From assembly GCA_902805995.1 (NCBI GenBank), contig CADCUU010000301.1:1-13119 (forward strand): a stretch of 13,119 nt of DNA, given 5' to 3'. Made by a program: the position numbers and the translations under genes. This document shows, one piece after another, positions 6,544 to 13,119 of this stretch; position 1 is the stretch's first letter, and each line of letters begins with the position of its first letter. A model generated the notes under the pieces. The model did no database searches. It saw only the letters and a list, made by a program, of their open reading frames with translations, and had not been told where the DNA came from. The DNA is from an uncultured Rubellimicrobium sp. GTDB taxonomy: Bacteria; Pseudomonadota; Alphaproteobacteria; Rhodobacterales; Rhodobacteraceae.

Positions 6544-9500
6544 ATGAGTCATCCGACCCAACGCGACAGTCAGAGCCGCAAGCCCGCCGCCTGGAAAGGG
6601 GAAGTGGACTTCCGCGCCCTTGCCGACAGCCTGCCGGGACTGGTCTTCGTCTGTGACGCCTCGGGGGCCTGCATCTTCACCAACACCCGTTATCAGGAGT
6701 TCACGGGCCTGAGGCGGGACGAATGGCTCGGCGCCGGTTGGGCGGAGGCGATCCATCCCGACGACCGCCTGGCCACCGTGGAAGGCTGGATCGCCGCCGT
6801 CGCCGTGGCGGAGCCCTACGAGGTGGAGTACCGGCTACGTGCGGCCGACGGGGATCATGCGTGGTTCCTGGTCCGGGCGACGCCCGTGCGCGAACATGGG
6901 CGGGTGGTGCGCTGGGTCGGGCATGCCACCGACATCGAAGACGCCAAGCGCGCCGGGGCGGCCCGCGCGGCGGCCCTGTCCGCCACGGTGGACCAGTGCA
7001 GGACGGACCAGCGCGCTGCCGAGGCCTTTGCGGCGCGGCTCGTGGAGGCGACCACCGACAGCATCAAGACCCTGTCGCCGGACGGCCGCGTCCTGTCCTT
7101 GAACTCGGCGGGCCTCGCCTCCACCGACGCCACCTGCGTCGAGGATGTCCTGGGGCGGCCTTGGGTCGAGAGATGGCGCGGGACGGGCTACCATGTCGCC
7201 GCGCAGCAGGCCATCGAAGTCGCCCGGGCGGGCGGGGTCGGGCGGTTCGTGGGGCGGCACCGGAGGCCGGACGGCGGCCTCGCATGGTGGAACGTGATCA
7301 TCACGCCGATCCGCGACGCGATGGGCCGGACGGAGCGGCTCCTGTGCGTGGCGCGCGACGTGACAGACGTGAAGGAGGCCGCCGAGCGTGCCCGCCTCAT
7401 CGCCGAGACGGTCCGCGAGGTCTTCTATCAGGTGGAGATCGGGAGCGGGCGGATCAGCTATGTGAGCCCCGCCTACGAGGTGGTCTGGGGCCGGTCCGCC
7501 GCGGAGCTCGTGGCCGATCCGCTGGCCTGGATGGAGGCGATCCACCCCGAGGACCGCCCCAAGGTTCAGGAGGCCATGTCGCGCCAGCGCCGGGGCGAGG
7601 CGACGCGCCGCGAGTACCGGATCCTTCGCCCCGATGGCGAGTTGCGATACGTCCGCGACCTCTGCCATCCGGTGTTTGACGCCGAGGGACGCACTGCGCA
7701 GGTGGTAGGCGCGATCGAGGACATCACCGAGATCACAGAGATGAGGGCGCGCGCCGCCGCGGCGGACGAGGCGCGCTACCGTGGCGTCTTCGAGCACGCC
7801 ACGGTGGGCATCGCGCGCGTGGCCCTGGACGGGCGGTTCCTCGAGGTGAACGGCCATTTCTGCGAGATGCTGGACTACAGCCGGGAGGAGCTGCTGGCGG
7901 GCGGGTTCCAGGAGATCACCCATCCGGAGGACCTGGACGCCGACCTCGCCAACGTGGCCACCCTTCTGGACGGCCGGGCCGAGTCCTACAGCATGGAGAA
8001 GCGCTACATCACGCGGACGGGCCGCGTGCTGCGCGCCAACCTTACCGGGGGGATCGTGCGGGCGCCGGGGGGGACGGCCGACCATTTCGTCGCGGTGGTG
8101 CGGCCCCTGCCGGACGGGGGCGCCGTGGACGAGGCTGAGTTCCGGGCCCTGCAGGACAGCGAGCGCGCCGCGGCCTTCCGACTCGATCTGGCGGATGCCC
8201 TGCGAACCCTGGACGATCCAGCCAGCATGATGGACGCTGCGACGGAACGTTTGGGCCGGCATCTGGGCGTGGCGCAGGTGGGCTTTGCCGAGGTGGACGA
8301 GTCGGGTCAGCACATCGCCGTTCACTGCGTCTGGGGCGACGGACGGGTCCCCTCGGTGAGGGGCACCTGGCGCATGGACGATTTCGGGCCGCAGTTCATT
8401 GCCGACATGAAGGCGGGCGCGACCATCGTCATCCCCGACGTGGCCGCGGACTTCCGTACCAACGCCGCCCAGGTGCTGGAGGCCTACCGTGGGATTGGCA
8501 CGCGGGCGATCCTGAACCGCGGGCTGCTGCGCGACGGGAGGATGACGGCGCTCCTCTTCATCCACCATCACGAGCCGCGCGACTGGTCGCCGTCCGACGT
8601 GGCCCTGGCCGAGGAGGTCGCCGAGCGGCTCTGGTCGGCGGTGGAGCGGGTGCGGACCGAGCGGCAGCTCGTGGAAAGCGAGGCGCTGGCGCGGGACCGC
8701 CTGGCCGAGCTCGACCAGCTCTACCTCCATGCGCCGGTGGGGCTCTGCACTGTTGACCGCGACTACCGGCTGACGCGCATCAACGCGCATATGGCGGAGA
8801 TCAACGGCGTCCCGGTCGAGGAGAGCCTGGGCCGGACCATGTGGGAGGTCGTCCCTGACCTAGCCCACCACCTCGTCGAGGTGTACCGACCGGTGCTGGA
8901 GCGGGGCGAGCCCGTGCTGGACGTGAGCCTGCACGGAGAGACGCCGGCCTTGCCGGGGGTCCCGCGCGACTGGCTGGCCAACTACTTCCCGTTGCTTTCA
9001 GGCTCCGGCGAGGTGATGGGCCTCATCGGGGTCGTGGTGGAGGTCACCGACCGCAAGCGGGCGGATGAGCGGCTGGCCGAAAGCGAGGCGCGGTTCCGTG
9101 CGATCACCGACGCGATGCCCCAGATCGTCTGGTCCACGCTCCCCGACGGCTTCCACGACTTCTACAACGCGCGCTGGTACGAGTTCACCGGCGTGGCCGA
9201 GGGTTCCACCGACGGCGAGGGCTGGAACGAGATCTTCCATCCCGAGGATCAGGCCAGGTCCTTGGCGCGGTGGTCCCAGAGCCTTGGGTCCGGGGAGCCC
9301 TACGAGATCGAGTATCGCCTTCGCCACAATTCGGGCGAGTACCGGTGGGTGCTGGGCCGGGCGCTGCCGATCCGCAACGACGCGGGCGAGATCATCCGCT
9401 GGATGGGCACCTGCACCGACATCCATGAAATCGTGGAAACACGACAGGCCCTAGCCGAAAGCCGCCTGGACGTCGAAAGGGCCAAGGCCGAGCTGGAGAC

Positions 9501-11202
9501 CCGGGTGGCCGAACGCACGGCGGCCCTGGAGGAGGTGGCGCGCACGCTGCGCGAGGAGATGGCCCGGCGGGAGGAGGCGCAGAGCCATCTGCTCCAGGCC
9601 CAGAAGATGGAGGCGCTGGGCCAGCTCGTGGGCGGCGTGGCGCATGATTTCAACAATATCCTGGCCGCGGTGCAAGGCGCGTTCGCGGTGCTGGACCGCC
9701 GGGTGGACAACCCGAAGCTGAAGCCGATCATCGAGCAGGGACAAAAGGCCGGCGACCGGGCCGCCGCCCTTGTGCGCCAGATGCTGGCATTCGCGCGGCG
9801 GGAGGACGTGGCCCCGAAGGTCGTGGAGACGGGGGAGCTGGTTGCCAGCCTGGAGGGGATGATCTGCCACACCGTGGGCGCGCGGGTCGCCTGCCAGTTC
9901 GACATCGCCCCGAACGCCTGGCCGGTGCTGGTGGACCCCCATCAGCTGGAGGTCACTCTCCTGAACCTTGCCATCAATGCGCGGGACGCGATGGAGGGCG
10001 AGGGGACGCTTCGGGTCGGCGTGCGCAATCTCCGGCCGGGGGAATGGCGGCCTGGGCTGCTCGGCCCGGGGGACCACGTCGTGCTGACGGTGGCCGATAC
10101 CGGCGTCGGCATGGACGCCCCCACCATCGCGCGCGTCTTTGAGCCGTTCTTCACCACGAAGCCGGTGGGGCAGGGCACCGGGCTCGGACTCGCGCAGGTG
10201 CATGGCTTCGTCCAGGGCGCGGGCGGCGCGATCCATGTCGAGAGCACGCCGGGGCAGGGGACGACCATGTCGCTCTTCCTGCCGCGCTCGGCCATTGCGG
10301 CCTCGGCCGAGGCGGTCGCGCCGATCGTGTCGCCGGCGTTGCATGGCCGCGCGACCCTTCTGGTCGTCGACGACGACGAACAGGTACGCCCGGTCACGGC
10401 GGCCTATCTGCGGGACCTGGGCTATTCCGTGATCGAGGCGGCGAGCGCTGGCGCCGCCCTGGCCCTTTCGCGGATCCACGGCATCGACCTGCTGCTGTCG
10501 GACGTAGTCATGCCCGGCAGCGACGGCCCGACCCTCGCGCGGCAGCTTCGGGCCGAGCGGCCGTTCCTGCCGGTGGTCTTCATGACTGGCTTCACCGGCG
10601 AGCATCGTCTGGAGGGCGAGGCGGTCCTGACCAAGCCCTTCACCGGCCCGACGCTGGAGTTGCATATCCTGCGGGTCCTGGGCCGCATCGACAGCCGGGC
10701 GGCCGAGCGGCTGGGCACGCCCCCGCGTGAGCCCGAGCGGCTTCTGCTCCGGATGAAGGCGCCGAACCTGCGCCTCGCCCATGAGCGGTGGAGCGGCGCA
10801 CGCAGCGGGCGGCGCCTGCCCGACCTTACGAACTTCGACGCCGCGGGCCTCGACACCGGGGCGATGATCCTGCTGCGGCCGGAATCCGAGGGTGCACGGC
10901 TGGATTTCCGTGTCCTGACCGTGGGCGAGGACCTGAGCCAGCGTCTGGGCGAGCCTTGGGAAGGCCGTCTCATCACGCCAGAGGCCGAGGTGGCGCTGGG
11001 CTCCATGGAGGAGGCCTACCAGCGCTGCCTCGCGACGCTGGCGCCGACCTATGAGTGGGCGAGGTTGCGGCTGGGCGACAGGGTCGTGCGGTTCGAACGC
11101 CTGCTGTTGCCCTTCTCCGTGGACGGGGCGAACATCTCGCAGCTGCTGGGCCTGATCCAGTTCGACGAGTCGGATGCGCCGATGCCGGACCACAGGGGTT
11201 GA
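6544..11202 (+). CDS. Giant soluble hybrid histidine kinase: six PAS, GAF, HisKA, HATPase, receiver, PAS_5-like
   Basis: A 1552-residue multi-input kinase with no membrane segment. PAS domains lie at about residues 22-135, 160-277, 287-399, 408-525, 722-838 and 848-960, several with the PAC-type HPDD/HPED and DIT/DVT signatures. A GAF domain (about 543-702) sits between the fourth and fifth PAS. A coiled coil (about 962-1020) leads to HisKA with His1034 in GGVAHDFNN. The HATPase shows LLNLAINARDAM (Asn1141/Asn1145), D1185-TGVG, E1200-PFFTTK and GQGTGLGL. The receiver has Asp1276-1278, phospho-acceptor Asp1320 and Lys1364. After it, residues 1400-1548 form a PAS_5/DUF1457-like domain (W1416, LDFRVLTVGEDL, FERLLLPFS), an unusual position. 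The start ATG 6544 has AGAGGAAGG seven bases upstream; the frame is open from 6283 but overlaps the previous gene. The PYP gene follows two bases after the stop. Ligands are unknown. Confidence 0.92.
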   Translation: MSHPTQRDSQSRKPAAWKGEVDFRALADSLPGLVFVCDASGACIFTNTRYQEFTGLRRDEWLGAGWAEAIHPDDRLATVEGWIAAVAVAEPYEVEYRLRAADGDHAWFLVRATPVREHGRVVRWVGHATDIEDAKRAGAARAAALSATVDQCRTDQRAAEAFAARLVEATTDSIKTLSPDGRVLSLNSAGLASTDATCVEDVLGRPWVERWRGTGYHVAAQQAIEVARAGGVGRFVGRHRRPDGGLAWWNVIITPIRDAMGRTERLLCVARDVTDVKEAAERARLIAETVREVFYQVEIGSGRISYVSPAYEVVWGRSAAELVADPLAWMEAIHPEDRPKVQEAMSRQRRGEATRREYRILRPDGELRYVRDLCHPVFDAEGRTAQVVGAIEDITEITEMRARAAAADEARYRGVFEHATVGIARVALDGRFLEVNGHFCEMLDYSREELLAGGFQEITHPEDLDADLANVATLLDGRAESYSMEKRYITRTGRVLRANLTGGIVRAPGGTADHFVAVVRPLPDGGAVDEAEFRALQDSERAAAFRLDLADALRTLDDPASMMDAATERLGRHLGVAQVGFAEVDESGQHIAVHCVWGDGRVPSVRGTWRMDDFGPQFIADMKAGATIVIPDVAADFRTNAAQVLEAYRGIGTRAILNRGLLRDGRMTALLFIHHHEPRDWSPSDVALAEEVAERLWSAVERVRTERQLVESEALARDRLAELDQLYLHAPVGLCTVDRDYRLTRINAHMAEINGVPVEESLGRTMWEVVPDLAHHLVEVYRPVLERGEPVLDVSLHGETPALPGVPRDWLANYFPLLSGSGEVMGLIGVVVEVTDRKRADERLAESEARFRAITDAMPQIVWSTLPDGFHDFYNARWYEFTGVAEGSTDGEGWNEIFHPEDQARSLARWSQSLGSGEPYEIEYRLRHNSGEYRWVLGRALPIRNDAGEIIRWMGTCTDIHEIVETRQALAESRLDVERAKAELETRVAERTAALEEVARTLREEMARREEAQSHLLQAQKMEALGQLVGGVAHDFNNILAAVQGAFAVLDRRVDNPKLKPIIEQGQKAGDRAAALVRQMLAFARREDVAPKVVETGELVASLEGMICHTVGARVACQFDIAPNAWPVLVDPHQLEVTLLNLAINARDAMEGEGTLRVGVRNLRPGEWRPGLLGPGDHVVLTVADTGVGMDAPTIARVFEPFFTTKPVGQGTGLGLAQVHGFVQGAGGAIHVESTPGQGTTMSLFLPRSAIAASAEAVAPIVSPALHGRATLLVVDDDEQVRPVTAAYLRDLGYSVIEAASAGAALALSRIHGIDLLLSDVVMPGSDGPTLARQLRAERPFLPVVFMTGFTGEHRLEGEAVLTKPFTGPTLELHILRVLGRIDSRAAERLGTPPREPERLLLRMKAPNLRLAHERWSGARSGRRLPDLTNFDAAGLDTGAMILLRPESEGARLDFRVLTVGEDLSQRLGEPWEGRLITPEAEVALGSMEEAYQRCLATLAPTYEWARLRLGDRVVRFERLLLPFSVDGANISQLLGLIQFDESDAPMPDHRG

Positions 11203-11204
11203 AC

Positions 11205-11591
11205 TTGAAGTCATCGACACGTCCCGAGTTCGAAGACCCGGACCTTGCCCGGAAGGTGGAAGCCCTGCCCGAGGCGGAGGTGGACGCGCTCCCCTTCGGG
11301 GCCATCCGGCTCGATCCGGAGGGGGTGGTGCAGGTTTACAGCCGGGCCGAGCGGCATCTCTCGGGCTCGGGCGAGCGGGAGCGGCTGGGGCTCGACTTCT
11401 TCAGCCAGATCGCACCTTGCATGAACACGCCGAGCTTCCGGGGCCGGATCGAGAAGGCGCGCGCCGCGGGGCACCTCGACCTTGAATTCGGCTATGTGGG
11501 CGATTTCATCGACCGGGAGCGCGAGCTGACGGTGCGCGTGCAGCCCGCCTCGCAAGGCGGCATCTGGATCTTCATGCGCCGGGAGGATTGA
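11205..11591 (+). CDS. pyp: Photoactive yellow protein (PYP), blue-light sensor
   Basis: A 128-residue PAS-fold protein that aligns with Halorhodospira halophila PYP (125 residues, from memory) with a constant +3 offset and no gaps until near the C-terminus. The chromophore-attaching Cys69 is Cys72 in QIAPCMNTP. Tyr42 and Glu46, which hydrogen-bond the p-coumaroyl phenolate, are Tyr45 and Glu49. Thr50 is Ser53, keeping the hydroxyl. The N-terminal cap and the PFGAIRLD strand are present. Differences are Arg52 to Ser55, Phe96 to Gly99, Tyr98 to Phe101 and Met100 to Asp103. The start is TTG 11205, with AGGGG six bases upstream. TTG 11199 would overlap the kinase stop. Either start implies translational coupling to the giant kinase. 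Chromophore synthesis genes are not in the window, so holoprotein formation depends on genes elsewhere. Confidence 0.9.
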   Translation: MKSSTRPEFEDPDLARKVEALPEAEVDALPFGAIRLDPEGVVQVYSRAERHLSGSGERERLGLDFFSQIAPCMNTPSFRGRIEKARAAGHLDLEFGYVGDFIDRERELTVRVQPASQGGIWIFMRRED

Positions 11592-11872
11592 GGCGGCTCG
11601 CCCGGTCTTCCAGAGGAAGCTGCCCGTGTTGCGGGAGCGGTTGCGCCCTGGGGGGCTGTTCCCTGGCCTCGGCGCTTGAGCCACCCAGGTTGCGCGAACC
11701 GGAGAAAGCGCGGCTTGGGGCGGAGTCCGCCGCTCGCCGTCCTACAACGGGTTGGTCATGCAGGGCCGTCTCGGTCATGGTGAACTTGCGGGCAGGTGCC
11801 GCCGCGACGTGATGTTCTAGTTTTCAGGTGTCGGGACCCGGCTCCGACGCGTGACCGCAGGGAGGTTCGGCA
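11592..11872. other. 281-bp gap between PYP and the next sensor gene
   Basis: No convincing gene. Just after the PYP stop there are two small adjacent hairpins, CTTCC-AGA-GGAAG (11607-11619) and CCCG-TGTTG-CGGG (11623-11635), without a T-run; they could stabilise or end the kinase-PYP transcript. A short palindrome GGCGGA-G-TCCGCC lies at 11719-11731. An AT-richer patch near 11811-11826 may mark the promoter of the next gene, but no clear -35/-10 pair could be assigned. Confidence 0.3.
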
Positions 11873-13119
11873 ATGCCGCCGCACGATGCCGCCGCAGACT
11901 GGCCCCTTGGGGGGACCGAGCCGGCCCGGCTCGTTCGCGCGCATCCCTGGGCGAAGACGCCGTTCGGACCGGTCGAGGGCTGGTCGCCGGCCTTGCGGAC
12001 GATCGTGGACCTGATGCTCGGCTCGGGCACGATGATGTGCCTGATGTGGGGGCCCTCCGCCGCGCTCATCTACAACGAGCCCTATGCCCGCCGCATCGGC
12101 AACGACCACCCGGCCGCCCTGGGCCGATCCGCCTTCGAGGTCTGGCCCGACCTGAGGCACATGTTCGAAGAGCAGTTCGCGCGAGCGCTGGGTGGAGAGG
12201 AGGCGCATGTCCGTGCCCAGCCGCTGCAGCTGGCCGAACGCGGCGCTGCGCCGCGGGATCACTGGTTCGACCTGACCTACACCCCGGTGCGCGAACGCGA
12301 CGGGCGGGTTGTGGGGGTGCTCGTGCGCCTGACGGACACGACAGAGCACATCTTGGCCGACCAGGCCCTGCGCCGAGGCCAGGAGCGGCAGACGTTCCTC
12401 CTTCGCTTGTCCGACGCGCTTCGCTCCCTGGGGAACCCGGTCGAGGTCCAGACGGTGGCCGCGCGGCTTCTGGGGGAGCATCTGCGCGCCAGCGGCGCCG
12501 TGTACGCCGAGAATCTGGGCGACGGAGGGATGGTCGTCACGCCCGACTGCACCGACGACGCGCCCGGATCCGAAAGATCCTGCCGGTTCGACGACCTAGG
12601 CGAGGATCTCCTCCGCGAGATGCGGGCAGGCCGCGCCGTGGTCCGGCCCGATATCGCCAACGATCCCGTGTTGGGCGAAGCCGACAAGGCGGCCCATGCC
12701 GCCCGGCGGATCGGGGCCACGCTGAACGTGCCGCTTGTCCGGGGCGGGCGACTGCTGGCCATCCTGTCCGTTCATTACGCGGCAGCCCGCGACATGACGC
12801 CCGGCGAGGTTGCGCTGGCGCAGGAGGTGGCCGAGCGCACCTGGTCGGCGGTGGAGCGTGCCAGGGCCGAGGAGGCGCTCCGGCACAGCGAGGAGCGATT
12901 CCGCGCTTTGGCCGAGCAGGCCGAGGTCGGGATCGCCATGTCCGACCGGGAGCAGCGGTTCGTCTATGTCAACGACACCTATGCCAGGATCGTCGGGCGG
13001 CGGCCCGAGGAGATCCTTGGCCGGACCATTGAGGACCTGACCGCGCCCGAGGACTGGACGCAGAACAAGCCGCTTCTTGAGGCGGCGCTGTCCGGGGGCC
13101 GGCCCTTCATCATAGAAAA
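11873..13119 (+). CDS. PAS-GAF-PAS sensor protein, probable histidine kinase (3' end outside window)
   Basis: An open frame of 415 codons without a stop, running off the right edge. ATG 11873 is preceded by GGGAGG about seven bases upstream. An N-terminal PAS-like module (about residues 20-155) has the same W..TPFGP...W...LR opening and WGP, YNEPYA and VWPDL pattern as the kinase at 121-1869. A GAF domain follows (about 170-330), ending in VALAQEVAERTWSAVERARAEEAL, which closely matches the GAF end of the giant kinase (VALAEEVAERLWSAVERVRTE). A second PAS begins near residue 340 (EERFRALAEQAEVGIAMSD) and is cut at FII. The GAF has no obvious bilin-binding cysteine, so phytochrome-type light sensing is unlikely. 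A kinase core downstream is expected from family architecture but not seen. Confidence 0.85.
   Translation, partial: MPPHDAAADWPLGGTEPARLVRAHPWAKTPFGPVEGWSPALRTIVDLMLGSGTMMCLMWGPSAALIYNEPYARRIGNDHPAALGRSAFEVWPDLRHMFEEQFARALGGEEAHVRAQPLQLAERGAAPRDHWFDLTYTPVRERDGRVVGVLVRLTDTTEHILADQALRRGQERQTFLLRLSDALRSLGNPVEVQTVAARLLGEHLRASGAVYAENLGDGGMVVTPDCTDDAPGSERSCRFDDLGEDLLREMRAGRAVVRPDIANDPVLGEADKAAHAARRIGATLNVPLVRGGRLLAILSVHYAAARDMTPGEVALAQEVAERTWSAVERARAEEALRHSEERFRALAEQAEVGIAMSDREQRFVYVNDTYARIVGRRPEEILGRTIEDLTAPEDWTQNKPLLEAALSGGRPFIIE

Noticed and set aside
6835..8790. 651-residue antisense open frame inside the giant kinase
   Set aside because: Shadow of PAS and GAF coding sequence; no ribosome binding site or domain pattern.
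9451..11220. 589-residue antisense open frame over the kinase core
   Set aside because: Shadow of HisKA/HATPase/receiver coding sequence, low-complexity composition.
11588..11812. Possible 74-residue Cys-containing small protein after PYP
   Set aside because: Weak initiation context, low-complexity Arg/Ala/Ser composition and no recognisable motif.
11851..13032. 393-residue plus-strand open frame, Arg/Gly/Pro-rich, overlapping the last gene
   Set aside because: The overlapping frame from 11873 encodes clear PAS and GAF domains and runs off the window, so this frame is its shadow.

Overview
The window is very GC-rich DNA with dense genes, strong codon bias and long antisense shadow frames. 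The protein families point to an alphaproteobacterium, of the kind seen in Methylobacterium, Roseomonas or Rhodobacter-group genomes. These families are multi-PAS hybrid histidine kinases, Crp/Fnr regulators with a Cys-rich tail, a PAS_5/DUF1457-type domain and a photoactive yellow protein. The genus cannot be fixed from the sequence. No tRNA, rRNA, CRISPR array, insertion sequence or phage gene was seen.

Layout. Positions 1-120 hold a likely terminator of an upstream gene. 121-1869 (+) is a short soluble hybrid histidine kinase. 1948-2406 (-) is an Rrf2-family repressor. It is divergent from 2560-3450 (+), a CPYC-type thioredoxin-reductase-like flavoprotein, and a 15-bp palindrome lies between them. 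3655-4485 (+) is a two-domain GNAT acetyltransferase. 4731-5486 and 5649-6419 (+) are two tandem paralogous Crp/Fnr-type regulators. 6544-11202 (+) is a 1552-residue soluble hybrid kinase with six PAS domains, one GAF, HisKA, HATPase and receiver domains, and a C-terminal PAS_5-like domain. 11205-11591 (+) starts two bases after its stop codon and encodes a photoactive yellow protein (PYP) with the chromophore cysteine and its hydrogen-bonding partners conserved. 11873 to the window end (+) is the start of another PAS-GAF-PAS protein, probably also a kinase.

How it may work together. The right half reads as a sensory island. A blue-light PYP is probably translated in coupling with a giant hybrid kinase, preceded by two one-component regulators and followed by another PAS/GAF sensor. 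The first and last proteins share the same N-terminal PAS-like module, which suggests expansion of one local family. The left-centre Rrf2/flavoprotein pair looks like a self-contained thiol-redox switch. The PYP-kinase pairing is the most interesting feature. The genes for the p-coumarate chromophore (tyrosine ammonia lyase and 4-coumarate-CoA ligase) are not in this window.
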